Counted from the stretch's first letter, positions 53,353-61,949 are shown. The stretch is 64,000 bases of DNA from Paractinoplanes rishiriensis (GCF_016862375.1 NZ_BOMV01000005.1:62001-126000); one strand, 5' to 3'. Notes: generated by a model from the sequence alone, not told the origin. Numbers and translations: made by a program.

Positions 53353-54432
53353 ATGCCATGTCGCGTACGCGTCCCGCTGATCGCGGTGACCCTGATCGCG
53401 GTGACCCTGGCGCCGACCGGCTGCGGCAACACGGACGGCGGCGCCCGGGTCCGGCTGGCCGAGCGGCAGCTTGCCGAAAAGCAGGAAGCCCTCGCCGAGG
53501 CGCGGACGGAACTCGCCGCCCGCGCCGATGCCTTCTGCCGGACCAGCGCCTCGTACGTGCTGGCGCTGGACCGCTACGGCAACCTCATCACCGGGACCGC
53601 GCCCACCGTCGGCGACGTCAAGGAGGCCGGCGCCGACCTGACCGAGCCGCGGTCCGACGTGCTCACCGCCGCCGACCAGGTCGCGACCGCCCGTGCGGAC
53701 GTGACCACCGCCGAGCAGGAGGTGGCCGAGGCGACCGCCGCCCTGGCCTCCGCCCGCGGCGAGGCGGCCCCGTCGCCACCGGTCTCGGTGTCGGTCCCGG
53801 CCGAACCCCCGATCGCCGAGACCACGGTCGCCCGGCTGAAGCAGGCCGACGCGGACTTCACCGCGGCCCAGCAGGGCATCACCGACCAGACCCCGCTGCG
53901 CCAGGCGTCGGAGCAGTTCAACGCCGCCGCCGTAGCCCTGGAGATGTCCTGGCTGGCGCTGCTGGCCGAGGCGGGTTGCCTGAGCGAGGACCAGCTACGC
54001 CAGGCCCGCGACTACACGTTGGCCGTGCAGAAGTCACTGGCCGAGGCCGGCTACTACCAGGCCGAGGTCGACGGCGTTTACGGTCCGACCACAGTCGCCG
54101 CCGTCCAGGCCATGCAAAAGGCCAACAACCTACCCGAGACCGGTACGGTGGACATGGCCACCAACGCGGCGCTGCAGGCCGAGTTGCAGGCGCAGGGCAG
54201 CCAGGCCGCCGACGAGGCCATCGCCACCACCGCCGCCGTACAACAAACCTTGAAGCTGGCTGGCTTCTGGCCCCACCCGGTGGACGGTGTGTGGACCCCA
54301 GACCTGACCGAAGCCCTGAAGTCCTTCCAGACCGCCCTCGGCGTAAAGCCCACCGGCACCATGGACGCGGCCACCGTAGCCGCAGTCAAGGAAGCCGCAA
54401 AACGCCCGCCTCCCGCACCGTCCGGATCGTGA
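53353..54432 (+). CDS. lipoprotein with coiled coil and two peptidoglycan-binding domains
   Basis: 359 residues. The signal peptide ends in a lipobox-like L-A-P-T-G-C, so the mature protein is probably lipid-anchored. Residues ~40-150 form a coiled coil rich in Ala, Glu and Asp. Two PG_binding_1 domains follow (~225-282, with G-Y-Y-x-x-E-V-D-G-V-Y-G-P-T-T, and ~297-352, with D-G-V-W-T-P-D). It likely bridges membrane and cell wall. ATG 53353 was chosen because it directly precedes the signal peptide; the frame opens earlier through the small peptide gene. Confidence 0.88.
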   Translation: MPCRVRVPLIAVTLIAVTLAPTGCGNTDGGARVRLAERQLAEKQEALAEARTELAARADAFCRTSASYVLALDRYGNLITGTAPTVGDVKEAGADLTEPRSDVLTAADQVATARADVTTAEQEVAEATAALASARGEAAPSPPVSVSVPAEPPIAETTVARLKQADADFTAAQQGITDQTPLRQASEQFNAAAVALEMSWLALLAEAGCLSEDQLRQARDYTLAVQKSLAEAGYYQAEVDGVYGPTTVAAVQAMQKANNLPETGTVDMATNAALQAELQAQGSQAADEAIATTAAVQQTLKLAGFWPHPVDGVWTPDLTEALKSFQTALGVKPTGTMDAATVAAVKEAAKRPPPAPSGS

Positions 54433-54686
54433 TGTAGACCGGAGCGCGTTATTCGTTGCAGACGTGCGGCCACCAACCGGGCGAACCCGTTGAACGCGTC
54501 CTCTTCGGAAGCCATCTCGTCGGCAACCTGCACATTTTCCGCCTGGCTGTGCTCCAGCGCCGCATCCAGCACCATCGCGCGGGTCTGACGCGGGAGAGCC
54601 AGTTCACCTGTTTGACCTCGAGGGCGTCGCGCGACCGCGATCGGCACGCGCGGGCCGTGCGGCCTGACCCTCGCCTCGAGTTGCCT
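54433..54686. other. non-coding or degraded stretch
   Basis: No frame here has a good start, a family pattern and a ribosome-binding site together. A minus-strand frame has a protein-like run (A-M-V-L-D-A-A-L-E-H then A-F-N-G-F-A-R-L-V-A-A-R-L) but enters the lipoprotein gene antisense. It adjoins a pseudogene and may be further debris. Confidence 0.45.
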
Positions 54687-55043
54687 CAACCGCCGCAGTA
54701 CGCCGTGACCAGCAGCCCGCGAACGGCCTGGTTCACGGAGCTTCGTGGGCGTAGTCGTAGACGCCGCTGGTGTGGTTGAGCAGTTGCGGATGCTGATCGC
54801 CGCGCCGTTCGGAAGGGCGCCGGGCAGCCGCTGCTCGCCGTGTCATCGAGGGCGAGCCGCCGCTCGGCGACCGAACCACGACGATCGCGCCCGGCGCGCC
54901 GGCCGCCACGATGCCGTCAAGCGCCCACTGGAGGTCGGCACGGAAGCCGGCCGGGGCTGCCGCTGCGGCGGTGCCACCGCCAGCGCCGCACTCATCACGC
55001 CGACGAGGCAGCTCACGATCACTCGCCGGGCCCCGGCGATCAC
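54687..55043 (-). pseudogene. remnant of a secreted serine hydrolase (class C beta-lactamase/D-Ala-D-Ala carboxypeptidase family)
   Basis: Pieces in shifting frames follow the order of this family: a signal peptide (R-R-V-I-V-S-C-L-V-G-V-M-S-A-A-L-A-V-A), F-R-A-D-L-Q-W-A-L-D-G-I-V-A-A-G-A-P-G-A-I-V-V-V-R, R-L-A-L-D-D-T, L-P-G-A-L-P-N-G-A-A-I-S-I-R, and Q-L-L-N-H-T-S-G-V-Y-D-Y. The last piece is the C-terminal-like A-V-R-G-L-L-V-T-A-Y-C-G-G before the stop at 54687. The S-x-x-K active-site segment between V-V-V-R and R-L-A-L-D-D is deleted, as is most of the C-terminal half, and several frameshifts separate the pieces. About 110 codons remain of an expected ~380. Confidence 0.75.
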
Positions 55044-55226
55044 ATCCCGAGGCCAGACCTGGGGTCGGACATCGCTACTCCCCTGCGCCGGATCCGGCCA
55101 CCGTGACGCATCGCCCATCGGGTCCCGGACAAGGCCGGTGAGCTGGATTTATTCACGCGTTAGGACGAGGGTGGGCGGCCGCTCGGCGGAGCTATGTTGG
55201 GCTCTGGTTCCGGGCAAGGGGGTGTC

Positions 55227-55940
55227 ATGCCGGGACAGCGAAGGGCGGCGCCCGTGGCGCTCACCCGCCGGCAGCGCCTCGGCGCGGCTGTTGGTGCGGT
55301 CGTCCTGCTTTACGTCGTCGTCGGAGTTTGGGCGATCCTCGGCCGGCAACCCGATGCGGTGTCAATTGCCCCGGCCGCCCCGATGTTCCCGGACGATCCG
55401 GACGCGTTCGTCCCACCGGTGCCGGTCCTTCCTTCAGCCGGCGGCGCCGGGGAGAGCGGCCGGCCCTCATCGGCACCGTCCGCCGGCGAGCCGGGCGGGA
55501 AGCCCGGCGGGAACGCCGGGCCGGACCAGACCGGTGGTAACGAGGGCGGAGACCGGGACGAGCAGGGCCGGCGACCACCACCAGCGTCTGCCGGGCCACC
55601 GTTCCCGTCGCCCTCCGCCGGGCAGTTCACGTCTCAGTACACCGTTACAGAGAGCGGATCCCGGACGTTCCACGCGCGGGTGTTCGTCACCAACCGGGGC
55701 CCGACGACGCAGAACTGGTCGGTGCGGATCACCTTCGCGGCGTCGGACCAGGTGAGCGTCGGGCGCACCCTCGGGGCGTTCAAACGCACCTCGGGCACCA
55801 CGTTTGTGTTCAGCGGGTTCAACGCTCGGCCGGGACAAACCGAGATCTTCGGCTTCGACGCCACCAAAGGGGTGAGCGGCCCGGTCCGCCCGACAGGTTG
55901 TGAGACCGAGGGCCAGACCTGCGACGTCCAGGTCGGCTGA
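55227..55940 (+). CDS. membrane-anchored protein with CBM2-like cellulose-binding domain
   Basis: 237 residues. A basic start is followed by one membrane helix (~15-36) and a long Pro/Gly/Ser/Glu linker (~50-130). The C-terminal ~105-residue domain resembles CBM2: an opening strand, N-R-G-P-T-T-Q-N-W-S-V-R-I-T-F, F-S-G-F-N-A-R-P-G-Q-T, and Cys residues near the end. It would display a carbohydrate-binding module outside the membrane, perhaps on mycelium touching plant material. ATG 55227 follows AAGGGGG at 5 bp. No catalytic domain is present. Confidence 0.8.
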   Translation: MPGQRRAAPVALTRRQRLGAAVGAVVLLYVVVGVWAILGRQPDAVSIAPAAPMFPDDPDAFVPPVPVLPSAGGAGESGRPSSAPSAGEPGGKPGGNAGPDQTGGNEGGDRDEQGRRPPPASAGPPFPSPSAGQFTSQYTVTESGSRTFHARVFVTNRGPTTQNWSVRITFAASDQVSVGRTLGAFKRTSGTTFVFSGFNARPGQTEIFGFDATKGVSGPVRPTGCETEGQTCDVQVG

Positions 55941-55983
55941 ACGCCGGGCTGCATGTTGCGCTCGCCAGCATTGACACGCATAC

Positions 55984-56018
55984 CGTTCGGGTGCGAACGT
56001 TCTCCAACTCGTTCGGGT
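55984..56018. promoter_or_regulatory. direct repeat CGTTCGGGT with central GAACGTTC
   Basis: CGTTCGGGT occurs at 55984-55992 and 56010-56018, 26 bp apart, flanking an 8-bp palindrome GAACGTTC (55995-56002). A perfect TTGACA (55971-55976) lies immediately upstream. The arrangement looks like a regulated promoter for the permease-LLM-P450 operon; the regulator is unknown. Confidence 0.4.
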
Positions 56019-56046
56019 CCACATGATCTCTGGTGGGAGGTCCGCG

Positions 56047-57570
56047 GTGACCATCGGTTCGAAGTCGGCCGTTGCCGAGAGCGCTGAACTGCGCAGAGGC
56101 AAGCTCAGTGTGTTGGGGATCGTCTTCTATGTGATTGCCGCGGCCAGTCCGCTGGTCGGCATGACCGGCGCGTTGCCGGTGGCGATCGTGGTGGGCAACG
56201 GTGCCGCGGTGCCGGGTGCGTACCTGGCGGTGGGGATCGTCCTGCTGCTGTTCAGCGTCGGGTACGCGGCGATGAGCCGCCGGGTCACCAACACCGGCGC
56301 GTTCTTCGCCTACGTCGGGCGCGGGCTCGGCATCGGCCCCGGAGTCGGCAGCGCGTACGCGTCCCTGCTCGCCTACCTGGCCATCCAGCTGGCCATCTAC
56401 GGGTTCTTCGGCGCCGTGCTCAGCGGCCAGATGGCCGCACTGATCGGCCTCGACCTGCCCTGGTACGTCTGGAGTCTGATCGCCTGGGCGGTCGTTTTCG
56501 CGTTGTCCGCGTTCAGCGTCGAGGTCGGCGCCAAGGTGCTGGGCGTCCTGCTCGCGCTCGAGCTGGCGGCGCTGCTGCTCACCGGGCTCGCCGTGATCCT
56601 GTCCGGCGGCGGGCCGGCCGGGCTGGACCTCGGCGCGTCGTTCGCACCGGGCAACATCTTCGTCGGCGGCCTCGCCGGCTCCGCCGGGATCGCGCTGGCG
56701 TTCGCGTTCGCCTCGTTCATCGGGTTCGAGGCCACCGCGATCTACGGCGAGGAGGCCCGAGATCCCAAACGGGCGGTGCCGAAGGCCACCTATCTCGCGG
56801 TCGTCGCGATCACCGTGATCTTCGCGATCACCACCTTCGGCGTCGTCTCCGCGCTCGGCGCGAGCACCGCGGTCGACGAGGCTGCCGCCCGCTCGACTGT
56901 CGACGGCGTGCCGCTCGCCGACTCGGCGGCCGTGATCTTCTCCGTCGCCGAGGAATATGTCGGCGCCTGGCTCGCCGAGACGATGGCCTGGCTGGTGATC
57001 AGCAGCCTGTTCGCCGGGCTGCTCGCGTTCCAGAACTCGATCGCCCGCTACTTCTTCTCGATGGGCCGCGCCGGCGTGCTGCCCCGGCCGCTGGGCCGGG
57101 TCAACGCCGCCGGCGCGCCGCTGCTCGGCAGCATCGTCACCTCGGCCGTGACGGCGATCGTGATCCTGATCTTCTGGGTCACCGGCAGGGATCCGGTGCT
57201 CAACATGTTCTTCTGGTTCAGCGGGCTGGCCGTGGTGGCGATCGTGCTGGTGGAGATTCTGGTCTGCGCCGCCGTGATCAAGCACTTCCGCGGCGACCGC
57301 GAGATCACCAACCCGTTCGTCACGATCATCGCTCCGGTGCTGGCCGCAGTGGGGCTGGCGCTCGGTGAGTACCTGCTGATGTCCCGGTTCGGACTGCTCG
57401 CCGGCACAGTCGCCGAGGGCGTCGATCCGTCGGCCCAGGCCTGGGGGCTCAACGCCCTGGGCTACACCTTGATACTGCTGCCGTTCGTCGTGTTCGCCGT
57501 GGGCACGGTGGTCGGGATCGTACGGCGCCGCAGCGAGGACTCCGCCGCAGTCGCCGATCTGGTCGGCTGA
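56047..57570 (+). CDS. APC-superfamily amino acid/amine permease
   Basis: 507 residues with 12 membrane helices. The first helix carries the APC signature (S-V-L-G-I-V-F-Y-V-I-A-A-A-S-P-L), with F-I-G-F-E-A-T-A-I-Y-G-E-E-A-R-D-P in the sixth region. GTG 56047 is chosen because GGGAGG ends 6 bp before it; an ATG eight codons upstream lacks a site. The LLM oxidoreductase gene begins 7 bp after the stop and the P450 gene 4 bp after that, so the substrate imported or exported is probably handled by these two enzymes. Confidence 0.92.
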   Translation: MTIGSKSAVAESAELRRGKLSVLGIVFYVIAAASPLVGMTGALPVAIVVGNGAAVPGAYLAVGIVLLLFSVGYAAMSRRVTNTGAFFAYVGRGLGIGPGVGSAYASLLAYLAIQLAIYGFFGAVLSGQMAALIGLDLPWYVWSLIAWAVVFALSAFSVEVGAKVLGVLLALELAALLLTGLAVILSGGGPAGLDLGASFAPGNIFVGGLAGSAGIALAFAFASFIGFEATAIYGEEARDPKRAVPKATYLAVVAITVIFAITTFGVVSALGASTAVDEAAARSTVDGVPLADSAAVIFSVAEEYVGAWLAETMAWLVISSLFAGLLAFQNSIARYFFSMGRAGVLPRPLGRVNAAGAPLLGSIVTSAVTAIVILIFWVTGRDPVLNMFFWFSGLAVVAIVLVEILVCAAVIKHFRGDREITNPFVTIIAPVLAAVGLALGEYLLMSRFGLLAGTVAEGVDPSAQAWGLNALGYTLILLPFVVFAVGTVVGIVRRRSEDSAAVADLVG

Positions 57571-57577
57571 TGGTCGC

Positions 57578-58510
57578 GTGAAGCCGCGCCTGCTGTTCCT
57601 TCTCAGCGAGAACTGGACCCTGGTCACCGGCCGGGACCTGCCGGAACTCGTGCGGTGGGCGCGGATCGTCGAGGACGCCGGCGTGGACGGCGTGATGCTC
57701 AGCGAACACGTCGTGCTCGGCCCGGACGCCAGTGCGCACGGGGTGATGGGCAACCCGCGCGACTACGCGATGCCCGGCAACCAGGATCCGGAGATGCCGT
57801 GGCCGAGCTCGATCGTGCTGCTGTCCGCGATGGCAGCGGCGACGACCCGGTTGCGGCTGGTGGCCGGGGCGATCATCGCGCCGCTGCGGCACCCGCTGCT
57901 GCTCGCCCGCGAGCTGGGCACCCTCGACCTGGTCAGCCAGGGGCGGCTGGTGGTGCAGCCGACGGTGAGCTGGAGCCGGGACGAATACGACGCGCTCGGC
58001 GTCCCGTTCGCCGATCGCGGGCAGATCCTGGACGAGCAGCTCGACATTCTCCAGCGCGCCTGGCAGCCGGGCCCGTTCTCGTACCACGGCAAGTTTTTCT
58101 CTTTTGACTCGGTCAGCCTGGCCCCTCGAGCGCACCGCGCCACCGGGCCGCGGCTGTGGTTCGGCGGGCAGCGGTTGCACAGCGCTCTGTTGCGCCGGCT
58201 GGTGCGCTACGGCCACGGCTTCCATCCGCTCGGCCAGCCGGCGCCCGCCGAGCTCGCCGCGCTGACCACGGCGATGGCCGAGGCCGGTCGGGACGCCGGT
58301 GAGCTGGAACTCGTCGGTGGCACGCGTGCCGTGTTTCCGGACGACCATTCGGTCGCCGACCTCGGCGCGGCGATGGACCCGATCCGCGAACAGATCGCCG
58401 CCGGCTTCAGCACGTTCTGCGTCAAGCCGTCCCAGTTCATCGACGATCCGGCGGACCTGCCGCGGTTCTGCGCCGACGTGGTCCGCCGCCTCGACGAGAT
58501 GGCGGGTTGA
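57578..58510 (+). CDS. LLM-class, probably F420-dependent, oxidoreductase
   Basis: 310 residues of the luciferase-like fold resembling the TIGR03619 group: W-A-R-I-V-E-D-A-G-V-D-G-V-M-L-S-E-H-V, T-R-L-R-L-V-A-G-A-I-I-A-P-L-R-H-P-L-L-L-A-R and P-R-L-W-F-G-G. GTG 57578 is the first start after the permease stop. It is central in a permease-LLM-P450 operon, consistent with two-step redox processing of one small molecule. Cofactor choice (F420 or FMN) is inferred from family only. Confidence 0.87.
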   Translation: MKPRLLFLLSENWTLVTGRDLPELVRWARIVEDAGVDGVMLSEHVVLGPDASAHGVMGNPRDYAMPGNQDPEMPWPSSIVLLSAMAAATTRLRLVAGAIIAPLRHPLLLARELGTLDLVSQGRLVVQPTVSWSRDEYDALGVPFADRGQILDEQLDILQRAWQPGPFSYHGKFFSFDSVSLAPRAHRATGPRLWFGGQRLHSALLRRLVRYGHGFHPLGQPAPAELAALTTAMAEAGRDAGELELVGGTRAVFPDDHSVADLGAAMDPIREQIAAGFSTFCVKPSQFIDDPADLPRFCADVVRRLDEMAG

Positions 58511-58514
58511 CCGG

Positions 58515-59678
58515 TTGAAGCGAGGTGCGCAACCCACGCCCGTTGCGCTCGACGAGGTCGACCTCACCGACCTCGACCGCTTCCGGGACAACCTCGGGTG
58601 GGGACAGTTCGACACCTTGCGCCGGGAAGATCCGGTCCACTGGCACCCGGAGCCGGCGCCGAACGGCGGATTCTGGGCCCTGACCCGGCACGCGGACATC
58701 CGGGCGGCCAGCCGCGACGCCGACGCCCACCGCTCGCTGCCGACCGACGATCCTCGGCAGACGGCCGTGCGTGCGCTGATCGCCCGCGAGTTCCGTCCGC
58801 ACCGGCTGCGGCAGAACTACGGGGCCTTCCTGCGTGAGCTGACGAAGAACGTCGTCTGCGCCGCGTTGACCGAACCGGAATTCGACTTCGTGCAGCGGAT
58901 CAGCGCCGACTTCCCGATCCAGGTGCTCTCCCGATTGCTGGACGTCCCCAAGGAGGTCACCAGGCAACTGGTCGCATGGAGCAACGCCGCGGTCGGCATC
59001 ACCGAACATCTGCCGTGCCGCTCGCCGACCACCCAGGACGTGATCGCCTACGGCCGGGCACTGCGCAACGCGCGCCGGCGCGGCGACGGCAAGGACCTCG
59101 TCAGCATTCTCGTCAACAGGGTGCCCGCCGACGGTGTCCCGCTGACCGAGCGGGAGTTCGACAGCTATTTCCTGCGGCTGCTGAAGGCGGGCAACGAAAC
59201 GACCCAGCACGCGCTCAGCAACTCCATGCTCGGCCTCATCGAGCAGCCCGGCCAGCTGCGGCTGCTGCGGGACAATCCGGATCTGCTCAGGACCGGGGTT
59301 GAGGAACTGCTGCGCTGGGCGTCGCCGGTGTATCACGTCCGGCGCACCGCGCCCCGCGACGTGCAGGTCGCGGGCAGGCTGATCAGGGCGGGCGACGAGG
59401 TCGTCATGTGGTTCGCCTCCGGCAACCGGGACGCTGACGTATTCACCGACCCGTACCGGATCGACGTCACCCGGCCGAAGGTTGACCACTTGGCCTTCGG
59501 CCGGGGCAGCCCGCAGGTGTGCCTCGGCAAAGCGCTGGCACGGCTCGAGATCCGGCTGATGTACGAAGAGCTGCTGCCCCGCCTCGACTCCGTCGAACTG
59601 GCGAGTGAGGTGACCCGGGTCCGCTCGAACCTCGTCAACGGGATCACGACGCTCCTGGTGAAGGTCAGGAGCCGGTGA
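58515..59678 (+). CDS. cytochrome P450 with atypical heme loop
   Basis: About 387 residues from the TTG at 58515, 4 bp after the LLM stop; the frame is open further upstream but overlaps that gene. The I-helix motif A-G-N-E-T-T, the K-helix E-x-x-R in V-E-E-L-L-R-W, and the heme loop F-G-R-G-S-P-Q-V-C-L-G are present. The heme loop has the length of the F-G-G-G-G-P-H-x-C-L-G form, but the usual His is Gln. It is a soluble bacterial class I P450 needing ferredoxin and reductase, neither of which is nearby. Closest in feel to steroid/fatty-acid CYP124/125-type enzymes, which is a guess. Confidence 0.9.
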   Translation: MKRGAQPTPVALDEVDLTDLDRFRDNLGWGQFDTLRREDPVHWHPEPAPNGGFWALTRHADIRAASRDADAHRSLPTDDPRQTAVRALIAREFRPHRLRQNYGAFLRELTKNVVCAALTEPEFDFVQRISADFPIQVLSRLLDVPKEVTRQLVAWSNAAVGITEHLPCRSPTTQDVIAYGRALRNARRRGDGKDLVSILVNRVPADGVPLTEREFDSYFLRLLKAGNETTQHALSNSMLGLIEQPGQLRLLRDNPDLLRTGVEELLRWASPVYHVRRTAPRDVQVAGRLIRAGDEVVMWFASGNRDADVFTDPYRIDVTRPKVDHLAFGRGSPQVCLGKALARLEIRLMYEELLPRLDSVELASEVTRVRSNLVNGITTLLVKVRSR

Positions 59679-59684
59679 ACCAGG

Positions 59685-60032
59685 CTATTTGCCGTCGGCG
59701 GTGGTTTCGACGCGGGCGATCAGCACCTTCAGGCGGCCGATCTCCTCGGCAAGCGCGGTGTTGCCGGCCGGGGTGAGGGTGATCCAGGTGCGGCCGCGCT
59801 TGCCCTCGTAACCCTTCTCGATGTCGATCAGGCCGGCCGTCTCCAGCACGGTCAGGTGCTTGGAGAGGTTGCCGGCGGTCAGGTCGAGCTGGACCCGTAG
59901 GTAGCCGAACTCGACGCGCCGCGCCTCGTGCGCGATGGTGAGGATGCCCAGTCGCACCCGCTGGTGCACGACCTCGTCGAGGCCGATGACCGGGTGGTCG
60001 GACGGGTCCGGGGCGTCGGTCTCGGCGGTCAC
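59685..60032 (-). CDS. winged-helix regulator (HTH_27/MarR-like)
   Basis: A 115-residue DNA-binding protein. Its pattern H-Q-R-V-R-L-G-I-L-T-I, F-G-Y-L-R-V-Q-L-D-L-T-A-G-N-L-S-K-H-L-T-V-L-E-T-A-G-L-I and the wing G-K-R-G-R-T-W-I-T-L-T-P-A-G belongs to the compact winged-helix family PF13601. GTG 60032 overlaps the stop of the membrane protein upstream as GTGA, so the two are translationally coupled. Such regulators commonly repress their own operon; a perfect inverted repeat precedes the membrane gene. Confidence 0.9.
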   Translation of the reverse strand: MTAETDAPDPSDHPVIGLDEVVHQRVRLGILTIAHEARRVEFGYLRVQLDLTAGNLSKHLTVLETAGLIDIEKGYEGKRGRTWITLTPAGNTALAEEIGRLKVLIARVETTADGK

Positions 60033-60754
60033 CGCTTCCTCCGGTGGGCCTTCGCGAAGCCGATCCCGCCGGCCAGCAGTACGGCACCGATGATGAGCTG
60101 GGGCACCGCCATCGACAGCCGGATGTGGGTGTTCGTGCCCGACAGGAACGACGGGAGGAGGTCAAACGGCAGGTCCATGCCGTCGGTCGTCCGCAGCACG
60201 AACAGCACCAGCACCAGGTAGCCCGCGGTGAACAGCAGCAGCGCGACGTTGCGTTCCAGCGCGGCCAGCACCAACAGCGCCAGCCCGATCAGGCCCCACG
60301 GTGCGATCAGCCGGTCCAGCAGGATCCACCAGAACGGCAACGGGCCGCCCTCGAACGGCGGGTTGCTCGGGAAATAGGCGGCCGCCGTCGTATACGCGGC
60401 CGTGAACAGGACTGCCGTCACGGCACCGGTGATCGCGTACGGCAGAACGCGGGCGCCCAGCCCCCGCGCCCGGGCGGCCCGCACGTAGCTGACCGCGATC
60501 GCCGCGTAAGCGAGAAGCAGCGCTGGCGGCCAGTAGTAGAGCATGCCGCGACGCGCGAACATGCAGCCGCTGTCGTCGCACTGCAGCTTCATGAAGAGCC
60601 AGTCGAACGGAATGGCCAGGAAGGTCGCCGCGGCCAGCACCAGCAGCGCGACCCAGGTCAGGCGCTGGTCACGGCGCACGCGGCCGGCGAGGCTGCGCAC
60701 GTCGGAGAGGAGCCGGCGGGGGTCATCGCCGGTCGATACCGAGTCAGTGGTCAT
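60029..60754 (-). CDS. integral membrane protein coupled to the winged-helix regulator
   Basis: 241 residues with six or seven membrane helices and no enzyme motif. Two Cys (C-D-D-S-G-C) lie in the first extracytoplasmic loop and could form a disulfide. Membrane proteins of unknown function next to PF13601 regulators are a recurrent arrangement, the pair acting as sensor/effector and repressor (inference). ATG 60754 lies directly beside the operator at 60758-60782, so the leader is very short. The frame is open upstream but runs antisense through the secreted-protein gene region. Confidence 0.82.
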   Translation of the reverse strand: MTTDSVSTGDDPRRLLSDVRSLAGRVRRDQRLTWVALLVLAAATFLAIPFDWLFMKLQCDDSGCMFARRGMLYYWPPALLLAYAAIAVSYVRAARARGLGARVLPYAITGAVTAVLFTAAYTTAAAYFPSNPPFEGGPLPFWWILLDRLIAPWGLIGLALLVLAALERNVALLLFTAGYLVLVLFVLRTTDGMDLPFDLLPSFLSGTNTHIRLSMAVPQLIIGAVLLAGGIGFAKAHRRKR

Positions 60755-60757
60755 GGC

Positions 60758-60782
60758 AATAGGTTTCCATAGCAAACCTATT
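60758..60782. promoter_or_regulatory. inverted repeat operator AATAGGTTT-N7-AAACCTATT
   Basis: Perfect 9-bp arms (60758-60766, 60774-60782) with a 7-bp spacer, immediately upstream of the membrane-protein ATG at 60754. A dimer of the winged-helix regulator encoded at the end of the operon is the natural ligand. Confidence 0.7.
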
Positions 60783-60810
60783 TGCGCTAGCCCCAACTTG
60801 GCGACGCGGG

Positions 60811-61764
60811 TCAGTTGATCGTGGCGCTCCAGGCGTGCAGGGCGGGCTGCGACCACGTCAGCCGGGAGCCGCAGGTCAGATCCAGGCTGTAGCGGGACGC
60901 GCGGTTCTCCGGCGCGGCATTCGTCCAGGCGTTGTTGATTTTGACCTGGATGGCGGTGGCCTCGAACTTGCGGCCCGTCATCGACTCGCAGTAGTAGCCG
61001 ACGCCGGTGCTCGGGTTGCGGGTGACGTACGGTTCGAACACGTCCCAGCCGTTGTTGCCGATCTGGCTGGTCCCGGAACGCGTCCAGAAGGTGTCCCAGG
61101 TGCCGCTCGCGAAGTTGTAGAGGTACGCCGTCCAGGTGTTGTTGCTCGCGTTCGTCTTGGAGATGTCGACGCTGTACGCCGGCAGGCCGTTCACCGCAGT
61201 GGTGTAGGTGGCGACGAAATTGGCGTCGATCCGGATCTCCTTGGCCACGCCCGAGTTGCCCTGAGCGCACCAGTCCCAGGCCCAGACCACGGGATAGCGC
61301 GGGGTGTACGCGGTGGTGATCTCGATGCAGGCGCTGCTCGGCGGCTGAACCGTCGGGGCGTAGAGCACGTCGGTCGATACGGTCCGGTCGCCGGTGCCGT
61401 AGAACACGCTGTGCGTGGCGCGGATACCGGCAGACGTCGTCAGACCGCTGAAGTAGACGCCCGCGGCCGGATGCTCGACCGCCGCGATGCTGTCACCCCC
61501 GGACCGCACCCGCGCGAGCGTGCGGTCGCGGTGGAGAGACTGCACCTCGGCCGACGCGGTGATGGCGGTTCCGGTGCGGCCCGGGACGACGCCACCGAGG
61601 GGAGCGTCACCGGGGCCGGCTACCGCAGGCTTCGGCAGGGTGCCCGGACCGGCGACCGCGGCGGCGGCAGCACCGGCGAGGGCGAGATTGGTGCCCGCGA
61701 TGATCGCCAGGCCCGCCGAGACGGCAATCAGTTTCGAGGCGATCCGGCGTGGAGTGAACGGCAT
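60811..61764 (-). CDS. secreted protein of unknown function
   Basis: A 317-residue protein with a signal peptide (1-~36, K-L-I-A-V-S-A-G-L-A-I-I-A-G then A-A-A-A-A-V-A) and no membrane anchor. The mature part is beta-rich with many Trp, Tyr, Thr and Asn (W-T-A-Y-L-Y-N-F-A-S-G-T-W-D-T-F-W) and four Cys that could pair. This is reminiscent of carbohydrate-active or carbohydrate-binding extracellular proteins, but I recognise no family. Two CGAAA-type operators upstream (61861-61874 and 61950-61963) resemble sites that control glycosyl hydrolase genes in streptomycetes and support a polysaccharide role by inference. Confidence 0.75.
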   Translation of the reverse strand: MPFTPRRIASKLIAVSAGLAIIAGTNLALAGAAAAAVAGPGTLPKPAVAGPGDAPLGGVVPGRTGTAITASAEVQSLHRDRTLARVRSGGDSIAAVEHPAAGVYFSGLTTSAGIRATHSVFYGTGDRTVSTDVLYAPTVQPPSSACIEITTAYTPRYPVVWAWDWCAQGNSGVAKEIRIDANFVATYTTAVNGLPAYSVDISKTNASNNTWTAYLYNFASGTWDTFWTRSGTSQIGNNGWDVFEPYVTRNPSTGVGYYCESMTGRKFEATAIQVKINNAWTNAAPENRASRYSLDLTCGSRLTWSQPALHAWSATIN

Positions 61765-61860
61765 GGGGGTCCGCCTTCCTCAGGAGGGGGATTCGCGCTG
61801 TTCAGCTTTCGGGCGCCGCCACCACTGCCCTTGATCGATCAAGCCGTCAAGGCGAAATAT

Positions 61861-61874
61861 CGAAAACCTTTTCG
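61861..61874. promoter_or_regulatory. operator CGAAAACCTTTTCG (BxlR/LacI type)
   Basis: Perfect 6-bp arms around CC, 97 bp upstream of the secreted-protein start. The CGAA-N-TTCG theme is known from actinomycete xylanase and bxl promoters. A further perfect palindrome TTGATCGATCAA lies at 61831-61842. Confidence 0.55.
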
Positions 61875-61949
61875 GAGGCTAATATCGATACTTATGAATG
61901 TCAATGCGTCTGATCAGGTACTCGGGCACTTGAGATACGTCGACCACGG

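Noticed and set aside
60029..61270. Extending the membrane protein to the upstream start at 61270
   Set aside because: The extra 172 codons overlap the secreted-protein gene in another frame; the ATG at 60754 beside the operator fits better.
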